Of a DNA stretch of 64,000 nucleotides, positions 44,061 to 55,295 are shown one piece after another; positions within the stretch are counted from its first letter, which is position 1; every line of letters starts with the position of its first letter. Position numbers and translations under genes: made by a program. The notes under the pieces were generated by a model. It was given only the letters and a program-made list of their open reading frames with translations. It was not told the DNA's origin and did no database searches. The stretch is from Flabesymbios commensalis (Eukaryota; Annelida; Polychaeta; Terebellida; Flabelligeridae). The stretch lies in assembly GCA_964017125.1 (NCBI GenBank), contig OZ024902.1, forward strand, positions 105,196,560 to 105,260,559, read 5' to 3'.

Positions 44061-46490
44061 ATGTATCATCCTGATACATTCATGACATATCGTGGCACAG
44101 ATCTGTTAACTTTACTCTTATACTATTTATTAGGCAAGATGAAGCGACCATCTCACAGCAAATGTGTTTATATCTTCATCAGCTAACTTTGTTGATATGA
44201 GTAATGTCTTAAACCATACTATTTATTCGTGCATTGAAAATGGCAGATTTAAATTAAAAGAAGCGGATAAATTTGTGATCAACTTGTACTATCCCTTTAT
44301 CATCTGAGCTGTTCCCATATTGCTCTCTTTGGTATATCATCTCCAGAAGAATCAGCCCAATAGAATTATCCAACCCATCAGTAGCTGATCCAGAGGGAGC
44401 GGCGCCTTCCCTTCAGTATCTACCCCCCCCCCCCCCCAAAAAAAATACCACTACTACTAATTTGGGATTTTGTATGCTCCAGAAGCACCATTTTAAGCCT
44501 TAGAGTTTGACATCTTCTGGAGGAGCACGACCCCGGTCCCCTATAGAGCACATACGAGGATGATTGTGACAGCTGTGGTGTGTATTAGAAATTATAGTAA
44601 GCAAATTGGCTTCAATTGCTGAATTCACCACTGCCCATCCCAATGAGATGTCAGCTTATACCTACTTCATGCCCAGAGATATGTCTACTTGTGTACTGCA
44701 AGCAAATGTATTAATTCGCGGTGTAGTTGTGCTAGACGTCAGATGGGTTGTTCCTACTTGCTAATTGGATAATATGGTTCATTCAAACATAAAAGTTCGA
44801 TGTTTTACTGAATTATTTCTGTTTAGTTACATGTCAAGAGGACAGTATCGTGTTTCATACTTGAAGTGACAAACTATGACCAACTAGTTTATCATATTTT
44901 ATTGGTTTGTGAAGCACAATCGGCTGTGAAAATGTATTTGTTTTTAAAAGCTGATGTCACAGTATCTATATTTATGATAATTATGTATACTTATCTGGTC
45001 TCCCTAACTGTATTTCTATGCATCTATTTCACATGTATTTGCATACATATACATTATCCCAGGTGTCATGTGTTAAACTATCAAGTTTATTATTATTATC
45101 TTGACTGAACAGTATATGGTATATCACAACAAAGTAGTATCCTGCATATTTCATACAACTATAACCCTAAAATAATGGTTCTAAAAATAGGCTGATCCTG
45201 AATTTTTCGTTGTGATCCAATAACTTGACAGATGTGATTCATTTCATTATAAGCTACATTTTAAATGATGTTGTGTATATATCTGGTCTATTCTGTGTCA
45301 TTTTTAAAACGTTTTGTTTAATTGTAATAAATTATTTTTTTAAGGTGGTACAATAGCTATTCATAGAATATCTAAGCAAACAAAAAAAACACCATAGTTA
45401 AATATGCGAAAATTGTGAATTACTGGGCGTCATATGCGCTTATTGACGGATCAGTAGAAGGCAGGGCACCATGTTAGAAAGAGTATCTGCATGACAAGTC
45501 AACAGAGGGTGACCACGGGGATTACCACGCACGGAATCGCCAGCTCCTTTAACGCACCGCTCCCGATTAGGCCTATACTCGTTTTTTTTCATTTTTTATC
45601 AGCACATTACATATCATCTTTTCAACATGTTAAAGATGGAACGCGACATCAATCAACAATATTTCAAAATCGTTAAAATTCCAATTAAATCATTTGGCGG
45701 TTAAAGGATTAAATAAATCATTAAAGGAATCAAGGCAAGTTTGAACATAACGGAATATAAGCAGATTCATCTGACAATGAATAAATATAATAATAATAAT
45801 TAATTTAGTAAATCAGTTGTTGTGTTTTTATTCACCACTACTTAAATTTTGGGGGTAGGCTATATTCGCAAAAAAAATATTTGTATACCTTTTTCATTTA
45901 TTGTGCGAAGCCCATACGTCATCAAATATGTTTTTAATAAAAACTGGCATTATTAAAATAAAAATCATTCTATAGATGTGGCTTTTGTCGTTTAGGTCCA
46001 GCTCGTCATAATTCACTTGAATGACCCCCCCCCCTGTCATTAATGCCATATAACTTTCTGATCCCAAGATGCTACTCTTTCAGAAAATCCAGGGTGTTGT
46101 CTGTTGTCGGAGCACGACCACTTTTCTGGTGACACTGGCTCCCAGCCTAGTACCTACTAAAATTTAGTCAGGCACTTGTACGTCTCTGCACATGATGGCG
46201 CCTTACAACCTGATCACCTTGTAGGAAATTATTAGCCTATATAGTATCTTAATGTAGCCTAATGTAAGAAAGGTTTTGAATTAGAACATGAATTTCCACA
46301 ACTGATTTGTCTGTATATTTAAAAACATCACTTGCAATTAAGCACATACCTGCAGTTGTTTAATGTTAAATACTTTCTCCGTGTTTAGTTCAACCTATTT
46401 GTCCCCGTCTTACTTCATAAATTTGAATAATTAAGCTTAAAATGTGAAACGACACCATTTGTTTTTTTAAGATAGCTGCCTGAGAGAATA
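44060..46490. other. No gene seen; C15 tract at 44423-44437
   Basis: Mostly unique-looking AT-rich sequence. A 15-C run followed by A8 lies at 44423, after CCAGAGGGAGCGGCGCC, and a 10-C run at 46025-46034. Open frames here lack splice support. Confidence 0.4.
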
Positions 46491-46491
46491 T

Positions 46492-46532
46492 ACTTGAAGT
46501 TGTGGATCGCGGTAGGGATACACAATTTTTCC
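46492..46532. repeat. Stem-loop repeat, copy 3 (decayed)
   Basis: ACTTGAAGTTGTGGATCGCG followed by GTAGGGATACACAATTTTT matches the left arm and loop of the hairpin at 1195-1250. The right arm is degraded. Confidence 0.5.
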
Positions 46533-46860
46533 AAATTTTCAGATTAATTTTTTTTATACACATTTTTAGGAATACAGAAATAACCCAAACAAACTATTTG
46601 TACACCTAAATGATGGTTAGATGTAAGCACAGGCAAATCCCCAATCCCTCGTTTTCAGACACCAATTAACGGCGGTGTCTTTTATGTGGTCGGCCGGAGA
46701 CGGTGGGTATTTGTGGTATAAAGTGTTGTATAATGCTCTCTTTTGCCTACATGGCAATATATACGACTTGGAAATGAAATTAAAATAGTCTTTTCCAGTG
46801 CTTTTTATTTTTTGGTGATTTTTTTATATTCTTAATTGTTATATTTCAGCAAAATTGGTT

Positions 46861-47335
46861 GTTTATTACATTATTGGTTAAATCTATTACATTATCGGGA
46901 AGAATTACAATATTGGTTGATTTTATTACATTGTCGGCAATTATTACATTATCGGGAGTTTATTACATAATTGGAGCAAAATATTATAAATGATATATTT
47001 TAAGATATTCCTCTGGTTTTTATGGCGGCCATTTTGAAAATAGGTATCCGAATCCCACTGGGCATATTAAATGGATTTTAGCAAGATCGAATGAATTGGA
47101 GAAAAAAGTGTATTATATTATTAGTTAAATTTATTACATTATCGGGAAGTATTACATTATTAGTTGATTTTATTACATTATCGGGAAGTATTACATTATC
47201 GGGAGTTTATTACATTATTGGAGCAAAATATTAAAATTCATATTTCAAGATATTCCTCTATTTTTACTGGCGGCCATTTTGAAAATAGGTATTCGAATCC
47301 CATTGGCATATTAAATGGATTTTAGCAAGATTGGA
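46861..47335. repeat. Tandem pair, ~246-bp unit, with ATTACATTATCGGG sub-repeats
   Basis: Each unit starts with several copies of TATTACATTATCGGGAAG/TATTACATTATTGGTTG. It then passes through GGAGCAAAATATTA, AGATATTCCTCT, GGCGGCCATTTTGAAAATAG, GAATCCCA and TTAAATGGATTTTAGCAAGA. The GGCGGCCATTTTGAA core again links it to the other arrays. Confidence 0.75.
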
Positions 47336-47339
47336 TGAC

Positions 47340-47865
47340 TTGTCCTGTGTTGTCAACCTACACAACTTTAAAGTCCCACCAATATATGTAATCTTGTTAA
47401 GACTTAAGTATTGTGTTGTGTGCTAGTCCAGGCACATAGGCCTAGTTTACAATCAAAACTGACTGAGTTGTTTTGTCCTTATTGTATATGTCCATAGATC
47501 ATACTATGCTTAGTACACAATAAGCAATGATAAGTGTATTTTTGTCTCTTATACACCATATTCAGTGTGACCACTTTTGCCCTAGGCCCTAACTTCTATA
47601 AGTTATAATTTAGTATTTTAAAGTCCAAACAGTGACCTATAAATAAGAGAGTGTAAATACAGCCAAATAATCCGTTTGACTGCAACAATTACACTCGCTG
47701 AAGAGTAGCTATGTTACTCTTATTAATCTCTTGTTTCAACTATTATTAAATGTTATGTTACAAATGTCCCACTGCAAGTGTGCCCTATATAGATTGTGAG
47801 AGTATTGTTTGTTGAGATGGTGTACACTTAGTAAATGAGTTAGTGAGGATTTGATAGGTCTGTAG
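47340..47865. other. No gene seen
   Basis: AT-rich sequence. No element borders recognised. Confidence 0.35.
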
Positions 47866-48113
47866 TCATTGGGAGGTTTGAGGGATCAGCTGGTAGTTGC
47901 AGTAGCTTGGTACATCAGGGACAAGTGTACCACTGGCTAATTGGGAATTAGTGCACGTTTGGACACTGTACTGGTGGGACTCGGGAGTGCTGAACACCGG
48001 GCTAGCATCAAATCGGCGCCAAGGGCACAGTACCTCAGAACTTTGAGAACTTATATATTTATCGAGTAGCCGATTGCTAGTCAGGTCAGAAACTGAGTCT
48101 GTATCTGACAATA
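47866..48113 (-). CDS. Possible exon, unidentified
   Basis: About 80 open minus-strand codons to a stop at 47866, preceded by a reasonable acceptor (CTATTATTGTCAG). The residues have protein-like complexity (DTDSVSDLTSNRLLDKYI, LCPWRRFDASPVFSTPESH) and base composition is richer in GC than the flanks. The phase does not match the neighbouring candidate at 48.6-48.8 kb. No family recognised; may be a retained exon of a decayed gene. Confidence 0.3.
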
Positions 48114-48636
48114 ATAGTCGCCCAAGACTAGTGCGATACTAGTTTTGTGTATTTGTGACAACACAAAGTTGTACAACACAAAGTTGTCCACGTAATTATA
48201 TTAAGGGTAATGTCACTCTCTGAATTTATCAGATTACCTAATAAATGTCCTGTTAATTATTGTTCTGATATATTTGCTTCTTATTGTAAAGTATGTAAAA
48301 TTATAAAGTATGTTATAGTGGTTATGGTTTATTACCATGTATAGTTGATCAAAAAATAAAGTGATCATTTCTGTGTATAAGTGGAATTGTTTTTACTGCC
48401 TTTAAATACTTGATTGAGATTGGTCATCAGCTCTGTCTATATTTGGTGATGACCATATGAGCCGTCTTTAATTCAAATCGCCCTATTTGGATTCATTTTA
48501 TTCACATTTTCTGCTCGGTTTCCCAATTTGGATATTTCTGGATTATTTCTGTGAAATATTAAAGTGCGCTTTCTATGAGATTTATACTTATCTTTAAAAG
48601 TAAACAAGAGTTGACAGTTTCTCCCTTGCCCACAAT

Positions 48637-48848
48637 TTATACAGTTTTCCGCTCGGCTGTTACGGCTGCGTAAACCATCCTAACTTCACCAGGAAAGGGC
48701 TTGACCGTCACACTTGTACTTATCAAGCCATTGCCACCACTGGACTGGAAAACCTTTATAAAATTGATAGGAGTAACATCGCAGTATTCTGCTGCAGCGA
48801 AAAGAACATATTTAAAAACGGGATACCAGACACTCAAAGTAATCTGTC
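48637..48848 (-). CDS. Possible exon, unidentified
   Basis: About 70 open minus-strand codons following a possible acceptor (GCTGACAG), ending at TAA. Composition is protein-like (YPVFKYVLFAAAEYCDV, STSVTVKPFPGEVRMVYAAV). No donor of quality is seen near its end, so if real it would be a terminal exon. No family recognised. Confidence 0.3.
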
Positions 48849-48994
48849 AGCTTACTTTATAAAGGACAAGCTGCCACTGGACGTTGAATAACTCCCAATG
48901 GACGAAGGCCAAGGGTTTATTACTATTCTGACAGCCCACCAAGCCAAGTGACAAATTTCATGTAGGTTAAAAATATAACTTCTAAGCTGAAAAG

Positions 48995-49276
48995 GGCGGG
49001 GGCCCTAGGGTAGTGGTTAGCACCGCTGCCTTTCACGCCAGAGTCCGGGGTTCGGTTCCCGGTCTCGGCGGTTTGAAAGAAACAAAATTGTTTCTTCCCC
49101 ATCCACGTGTGAAAGTTAGTATTGTGTGCTCGGCCTCAGACCGCCAGGGCTCGAATTTCGAATCCTGTGTCTGGAGGACAGTGTCATCTCAATCATCTCA
49201 CCATCCTCAGGAGGTTCTCCTGGCCCAGTTTAGCCTATATGTGCACAAAGGTGGCCTAAAGCCCGATTCATTTCAT
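48995..49276 (+). mobile_element. Full-length tRNA-derived SINE with 15-bp target duplication
   Basis: A tRNA-like head carries an A box (TAGGGTAGTGG, 49006-49016) and a B box (GGTTCGGTTCC, 49049-49059). With TTTCACGCC between them it recalls a glutamate-tRNA-like ancestor. A ~200-bp body ends TTCATTTCAT without a poly-A tail. Perfect direct repeats TTCTAAGCTGAAAAG flank it (48980-48994, 49277-49291), so the insertion is young. The last ~55 bp (GCCTATATGTGCACAAAGG, GTGGCCTAAAGCCC) are shared with 5269-5323. It would depend on a LINE for mobility. Confidence 0.9.
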
Positions 49277-49567
49277 TTCTAAGCTGAAAAGAACACAAGA
49301 TATAAAAAAATCATTATGATGAGGTCTCTTTCCCCAGTACACAACCAGATGAGAAATATATCTCTGTCACCTCATATAGACAACTCTATGGAAATGTGTG
49401 CTCCTGTTGCCAACAATAATACTTACCTATTCACCAATGATAGTAGGTCTAACTTTCACTTAGATGTTTCTTGAGGATACCACTCTTTTTTTTATCTCAA
49501 CTGAATACTCGGCAATAAATGCCAAGTACTACAAGACAAGAACTTTGTCACATCCCTATACAATAGT

Positions 49568-51690
49568 GTGATGACAACACAAAAGGCTGTTTGTGAAAAT
49601 CAGTGCACAGTGGATTTTAATTATTCAGTAATCCCGAATCAACTTATACCATGCATAGGCGAACCAGTTGAAGAGGCAGATACTGCTCCTCTATTCAAGA
49701 TTGAATACATCAATAAGCTGTACATGTCAAGATTGGAACAGCTAGGAGTTGTACTGGAGTCTACACAGCCCGAGTGTATGTTGACGCACTTCGTTACAGC
49801 AGCACAAACAAGAGGCCAGCCGGCCACCATAATCCCCCGCCCCGCCCGCGTGAGAGAAATTTTACAGGGTGCATACTTCCCTGAAGTCTTACATTCTGTT
49901 CTGCAATAATGATCCACCTATCTAGATTACTGTGTATATTACAGATATTGAAGTCAATGTTGGTCGCAAGTCAGCATTTTTTTAGTTTGAGCAAGTTGCC
50001 ATTAAGAGGGTATATATATATATATATCCCTCACAGAAACCATACATTTTGTTTTATAGTATTTATTGGACTGGTACATATCCTATGGAATTTTTGTTCC
50101 AATGGTTAATGCTGTGAATAGATTTAATGCCTTATCAACGTTGAATTTCGTTGGTAGATTTTAATTTTATGTGTTTTTCTCTAGCAAAAAACACATTTTT
50201 TACTTTAAAAAGTGACCCATTTTTCGCGCGCGTCTGCTCTAAAACTATATTGATAGGGTTTCGAAAGGGGCATAAACGCCGTAAACGGTGATTGTACACA
50301 GTTGAGACGATGACTCACTTTGCTTCTCCTGTGCACGTTTCAAAAACTTTGATAACAATTATTATTTGTCTGCCATCTTGAATTTATGCAAATTTGGACA
50401 GAATGAATATTATTTGTTGGCTCAGAAAAATTAAAGAAGTGTACAAATAACTTTTATCATCATCATTTTCCACATTATGCCAATTTTGAAGGTTAGAGCA
50501 TCTAACTATCTGGCACAGTTTGTCCGGTATCAGGCATATTAAAGTTAATTATGGCCGATAGTCGGCCATTTTTAATTTGATCAAGTTGAAAATTTTCAGA
50601 GCATATCCCTACCTGAAATTGCACATTTTGTTTTGTAGTAATGGTCTAGCTATATGGCACGGTTTGTCAGATATCAGGCATATTAAAGTTAGTTATGGCC
50701 GATAGTCGGCCAATTAAGCAGGTAAAATTTCAAAAACCCCAAAAGGCACATCTACACCCCCTAAGGGATGTGTGTCAAAAATTAAAGAAATCCATGCACG
50801 GGTTACCGAGTGCTGCTCCGGAAACGAAATGCGGACGGCCGGACATCCGAGGCGACGCCAATACCCCCGCCCCCACTTCGTCGGGCGGGGGATAAAAAGG
50901 AAAAGAAATCTAGCTTGTACACTGGCAGTGATCTGGATAATTTGTGGCATGCGAATATGATTTCTGATGCTAGTGATGCTAACAAGTGATGCTAGCAAGA
51001 GCTGTACGTAATATTATAAAGGTTTCAATCCTCTCACGTTTTCATTGGTTTAATTATTCCCAGAAGAAGACTAGGAAAGTACTGATGTTGACATTAGGCC
51101 TACTTTCAATGGTGCTAGAGGAGCAGGTATTAAAGACAAGGCGCGTCAGTCATCACCATCTACCTCTGTGGCAATAACCATGCTTGTTTCTCTATGTTCA
51201 AGCGGGAAGAACCAGACACTGCTGCTATGAAATCTGAGCATCGCATAGTATTTCTCCGCACCGTAGACACCGATGTGGTGGCTTTCGCTGTCAGTCGCAC
51301 CCAGGAGTAGATGAGCTCAGAAGAACTGTTAATGGTTCATGCAATCACAGGACACGGCATCAACCTTAGCGGGACGAGGGGAAAAAAGCAGTGTTGGACA
51401 CTTCTTTAGAAGTGACTAATGCATTCCTGGACCTGGCATCTGCACCACTGATGACTCTTTCACAACCCTCGAGAGACTTGTGGTACTCTTGGTATGACCA
51501 CACCTGCTCATATTCTGAGATAAATCTGGCAAGAATGCCCGTGCCCTCGAAGGAAAACTTTAAGTCCTGGAACAGTAATTGGATTGAGCTACTTACGAGA
51601 GAGTACCTTGTTAGAGACAATGTGTTGCTCCACACGGCATTATTCCACCACCATGTCACTGGTGGTGTTTGGTCCTGATATAAAATTATC
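49568..51690 (+). mobile_element. Broken copy of a multicopy uncharacterised ORF family
   Basis: Three plus-strand segments (49568-49909, about 50986-51330, about 51340-51680) resemble successive parts of a large protein family that is highly repeated in marine invertebrate genomes. Typical features are a LYMSRLEQLG helix near the N-terminal side, a VDTDVV strand, a HAITG step, a GRGKK step, and a C-terminal part with NAFLDLASAP. The class of element is not established, so I treat it as a fossil. It is interrupted by a repeat insertion (to 50901) and has several further breaks. Confidence 0.5.
50480..50901 (+). repeat. GGCCATTTT family B/C insertion with GGGGATAAAAAGG end
   Basis: Two B-type units, each with TGGTCTAGCTATATGGCAC-like sequence, CAGGCATATTAAAGTTA and the hairpin ATGGCCGATAGTCGGCCAT, are followed by a C-type segment (AAAAGGCACATCTACACCCC, then GGAAACGAAATGCGGACGGC). 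The terminal hairpin is CGGGCGGGGGATAAAAAGG. The same order and end occur at 56.9-58.8 kb, and the same terminal sequence at 35.5 and 59.7 kb. Its left border is not defined (50.1-50.5 kb is unassigned AT-rich DNA). It interrupts the ORF-family fossil. Confidence 0.65.
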
Positions 51691-51699
51691 TCTTGTGGG

Positions 51700-52075
51700 T
51701 GCAAAAAGGTTGTAATAATATATGCTAATCCCAAATGCGCAGTAACGTTATGTTTTGCCTGTGATGGTGACTAATTACAGAACAGTATAGGTTGACATAA
51801 CATAATATATATCGCTGACTACTCTCTCTAAATGTACATGTACGTATAGATATATACCTAATATACTACTTATATCTATCAGATTTTGTTAAGAAATGTC
51901 TAAGTAAAACGATTCACTTCCTGAATGACCTCAAATTAAATTATGTGTACATAATTATAGACATTATCATCAAGATTATCATTGGAGCGAAAAAAAAATA
52001 TCAACTAGTAGATTTTCAGAATTCGCCATCTTGAAGACACTAAAATTAGGTCTCCAGCAGAAATAGAACCGACAT
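51700..52075. other. No gene seen
   Basis: AT-rich sequence, ATATAC-rich near 51800-51870. Confidence 0.35.
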
Positions 52076-52079
52076 TATT

Positions 52080-52470
52080 GAAAATTTATAGTTTTTTGAA
52101 GCCGCCATTTTGAAATCCAATATGGCGGCCACCCGGTGTGAATTTTGAGTGGCTCCAAATCTTAAAATGTTCTTGATGAAATATTTTATAAGTCTGCCAA
52201 ATTTGGTGCTTTCTTCACAAAATGCACAATTATTTTGCTATGCCGCTGTTCCATTTAGAATTTACTCCGACATTTGTCATGAATTATCCTTGTGTGTGAC
52301 CTTACACTTTGATTATTACATTCATGGTTTAGATATTTTGCGTTGTTCTTTTCAGTTATGTAAGTATCACAAAATCACTCAAATTCATAATCGCCGCTTA
52401 ATGGCCATTTTGAAATTATTTTCTCCCAACAGTTAATCAGGTCATTAGCTGAGCATTTTTGTATACACCA
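52080..52470 (-). repeat. GGCCATTTT family D, diverged partial copy
   Basis: 52080-52115 has GCCGCCATTTTGAAATCC facing ATATGGCGGCC as an inverted pair. 52250-52470 then matches the 61.4-61.7-kb sequence: TTTGTCATGAATTATCCTTG, GGTTTAGATATTTTGCGTTG, GTATCACAAAATCACTCAAA, CTCCCAACAGTTAATCAGGT, CATTAGCTGAGCA. Confidence 0.65.
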
Positions 52471-52712
52471 ATTGACATTCCATTAATGTGACGTCATTAA
52501 TATTTATTACAACATGTCATAAAAAAATATCACTGGGTGCCCCCCTTGGCCAAGAATCGTTTCCGTGACGTATGTGAATGTGCTTCCCTCTATAGGGGGG
52601 AGGGGGAGCTGCCTGAGAGATCATGTGAAATATGTAAGGGTGGCAACACATTGATATTTTATTGGTAGACAATTTAGTTATAAACGTGTCATTTTATTAT
52701 AGTTGTATCACA

Positions 52713-53134
52713 TCACTGCAGCCCAGATCGCACACAGTCAGCGGGCATAAAGCGAAGCCCTGATGGTTTATCCAGCTGTACACCCAACACTGGCGGTCCA
52801 CTGAGTACAGCTATATCACTGCCGGTGAGCCGCCAGCAGCTTACAGCCACCTCATCCACTGTCATATAGGCCTACATCTAGTGGCGGATTCAAGGGGGGG
52901 GGGCGCCCCCCCCCTTCCCTCAGAAAAAAATCATCACCTTATTTAGGGGTTTCCTTATGATTTGGTAATATACTGAGTAATTTTTATTTTTTTTAAATTT
53001 CAACTCCCCTCTCCCCCTCACTGAAAAGTTAGATCAGCGCCTGACATCCTCACAGTGGCAGACTTAGTTGTTTCCACACTAACCCGGCCAGTAATGGGTC
53101 CTTTTCCACCTATTTGAACCACTCCTCCACGAGG
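52713..53134 (-). pseudogene. GC-rich island with interrupted coding potential
   Basis: On the minus strand, 53022-53134 can be read open as PRGGVVQIGGKGPITGRVSV..., ending at a stop. A 51-codon frame at 52713-52865 then reads MTVDEVAVSCWRLTGSDIAV... to a TGA. The two are separated by ~155 bp containing a G10CGC9 tract and AT-rich DNA that look inserted. A third conceptual stretch (IDGRHTASRIIPKVRGEP) lies upstream to about 53345. The marked rise in GC and the protein-like composition suggest a decayed or interrupted gene, host or element, of unknown identity. Confidence 0.35.
52894..52914. repeat. G10-CG-C9 near-perfect palindrome
   Basis: Ten G, then CG, then nine C, in the phrase CTAGTGGCGGATTCAAG..., which looks like one end of a dispersed repeat. 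Strong hairpin and quadruplex potential; error-prone in sequencing. Confidence 0.75.
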
Positions 53135-53344
53135 CTGCGCGTAGCTTCATCGAGGCTGTCTCACCAACCCCCAAGATTTGACATCAAAGTCCAAACACGC
53201 CGGCAATCACAGGCTCGCCACGGACCTTGGGAATGATGCGACTTGCGGTATGGCGACCGTCAATGATGGAACATGCCCAGCACCGTTTCAAAGTGGTGAC
53301 AGCGTCGATGATAAAATCGTAATGGCTCAACGTTGAGGCAGCAC

Positions 53345-53755
53345 TGGTTCCTTGCCATCTGCGATATTTGACTTGTATGCCTCATCATACAATTATCGAG
53401 CGAGTACAACTGTAATATACTGTAAAATATGTTCTACACCTCTGATTAAACATTAAGTAATTAGGGCTTAAAACGGGGGATTATATCAACTAATATAATA
53501 TTACAAACAGTTTGAGCAGTGGCTAAACTCTATTCTTGTCGTTTTGTATCGATAATCCACATAATTATCTACTATATGAACGAAAATTCACAGATAATAC
53601 GTGGTATCATTTCCAAAAAAAACCCCATAAGTTCAAGATTAAATGTGATTATATAAAGTTAAGAAAACAATTCATAACGTTATCAGTGTCTAGATTTACA
53701 GTAAAATATACATGCTGTGATATAGGCCTACTTGAATTAAAAACGTTTGGTTAAC
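53345..53755. other. No gene seen
   Basis: AT-rich. A 72-codon plus frame (53536-53754) is lysine/tyrosine-rich with no splice or homology support. Confidence 0.35.
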
Positions 53756-53837
53756 TTAAAGGGACTGGCCCAGGCTAAAATCATAAAAAAATCGGTGATT
53801 TTATTTCGGGTTCTTAATATGACCATATGATGTAAAC

Positions 53838-54050
53838 AGGTACATAGACTAGAACTGCAAATTTTTATAATTTTTGTGCTGCGCATTCACCAGTTAGGCT
53901 AGATATAGAGACGAAATTCCTGATTTCTAATTATTGACAACCATGTCAAAAATAGGCAATGCGGGAATTTCGTCTCTATATCTAGTCTAACTGATCAATG
54001 CGCAGCACAAAAATTATAAAAATTTGCAGTTCTAGTCTATGGACATGTTT
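53838..54050. mobile_element. Foldback element nested in the left terminal inverted repeat
   Basis: About 95-bp arms (TACATAGACTAGAACTGC, AATTTTTATAATTTTTGTGC, TAGATATAGAGACGAAATTC) are repeated inverted at 53963-54045 around a ~40-nt loop. The segment lies exactly between GATGTAAAC and GAGGGATTC, which are contiguous in the right arm of the host element, so it is an insertion younger than the element. No clear target duplication. Confidence 0.8.
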
Positions 54051-54441
54051 GAGGGATTCTATAATTTTAAGCACCAGCACTGTCCGCACCTTGTAATATT
54101 TATTATTGAATATTTTAATTTAATTTGATTACATAAATGCAATGAATGACCTTTATTTTACAATATAGCAATATTACAACTCGACAAATTCTAACATAAA
54201 TGTGTTTTTTGAAAGAAATATTGTGTAAATTTAGCCAATTTTAGCCAAAAAGCCTTGTCCCACATTCTAAATTCCACATAAACAGGCGATTTATTCTAGA
54301 CTTCCTGTATTATATATTATATTTGTTCCTGATATAATGTTAGTGCACAACACTATCTATAAGATTATATACAAATTTTTTAAAATAATTTTATTATTTT
54401 ACCACTTTTTATGCAATTTATGTCTGTCCCACGCTGCAGCG

Positions 54442-55295
54442 ACTCTCCGTAACGCTTATAGTTTTCAGGTAATTTCTGTACTTTTTCTGACTAAAATATC
54501 ACTTGTCTGGTGCCAAAGAGTTGCGCGAGACCTTCATGCAGTGAATCGTGAAAAAAACTTATAATAACTGTGTTTTTGTTTAGAAATAATGTAAGGTTTG
54601 TGCAAGTCTTTGGGTGAGTATTTTAACTCAACGTCTCTCCGTAACGCGATTTTTTACACATAAATACTGCAATTAAACTTTTAAGCACCCTACAACCTCC
54701 AAGCCTACTACAACCTCATTTGAAAAAAACAAAAATAATCATAGTATAGCATAATACATAGATGCTATGCACGATTTAGTAAAAAAAACGTCTCTCCATA
54801 ACGCGTATTTTCTGTCTCTCCATAACAAAAATAAAAACGTTATGGAGAGAAAAAGTAGTCACAAATTACCCTTTTACTCATTTAAAAATACCTATAAACC
54901 TTTATGAATTCGGTATTTTAACCAACAAGTGACACTTGTTGAAATAGTAACTTTTATTTTTGTCTTTCAAATTGTGTTAGCATTGATATTTAGTATTTGT
55001 TTATTGTCCCTCCATAACAGAAATAATTGTCGTTATGGAGAGACAATGTTCGTTATTATTACTCTCCATAACGACAATAATCGTAACGGAGAGAAATTCT
55101 TATTTCATTATTTAAGGGTTATTGTCATAAAGTGATTCTTTCTAAATTAAGTGATCAACATTATAATAACCATGTTCAACTACTTGTTAAATATTGTATA
55201 CTTTTGTAGAAGGGTCACTGAGAAATTTAGGTTTGAAGATTACTCCGTAACATAAATTGGTCTCTCCATAACGGTAAATTAGTCTCTCCATAACG
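54442..55295. repeat. Array of at least twelve TCTCTCC(A/G)TAACG motifs, partly as hairpins
   Basis: Forward copies of (G)TCTCTCC(A/G)TAAC(G) start at 54442, 54633, 54790, 54814, 55006, 55061, 55242 (decayed), 55260 and 55282. Reversed copies are at 54838-54850, 55031-55044 and 55082-55094. Three forward/reversed pairs (54814/54838, 55006/55031, 55061/55082) form hairpins with ~12-13-bp stems and AT-rich loops of about 8-12 nt. The intervening DNA is plain AT-rich sequence, so the motif is conserved above its background. Confidence 0.8.

Noticed and set aside
44866-45108. Hydrophobic 80-codon frame resembling a membrane segment
   Set aside because: Runs of Ile/Tyr/Leu are expected from this AT-rich DNA; no start context or splice support.
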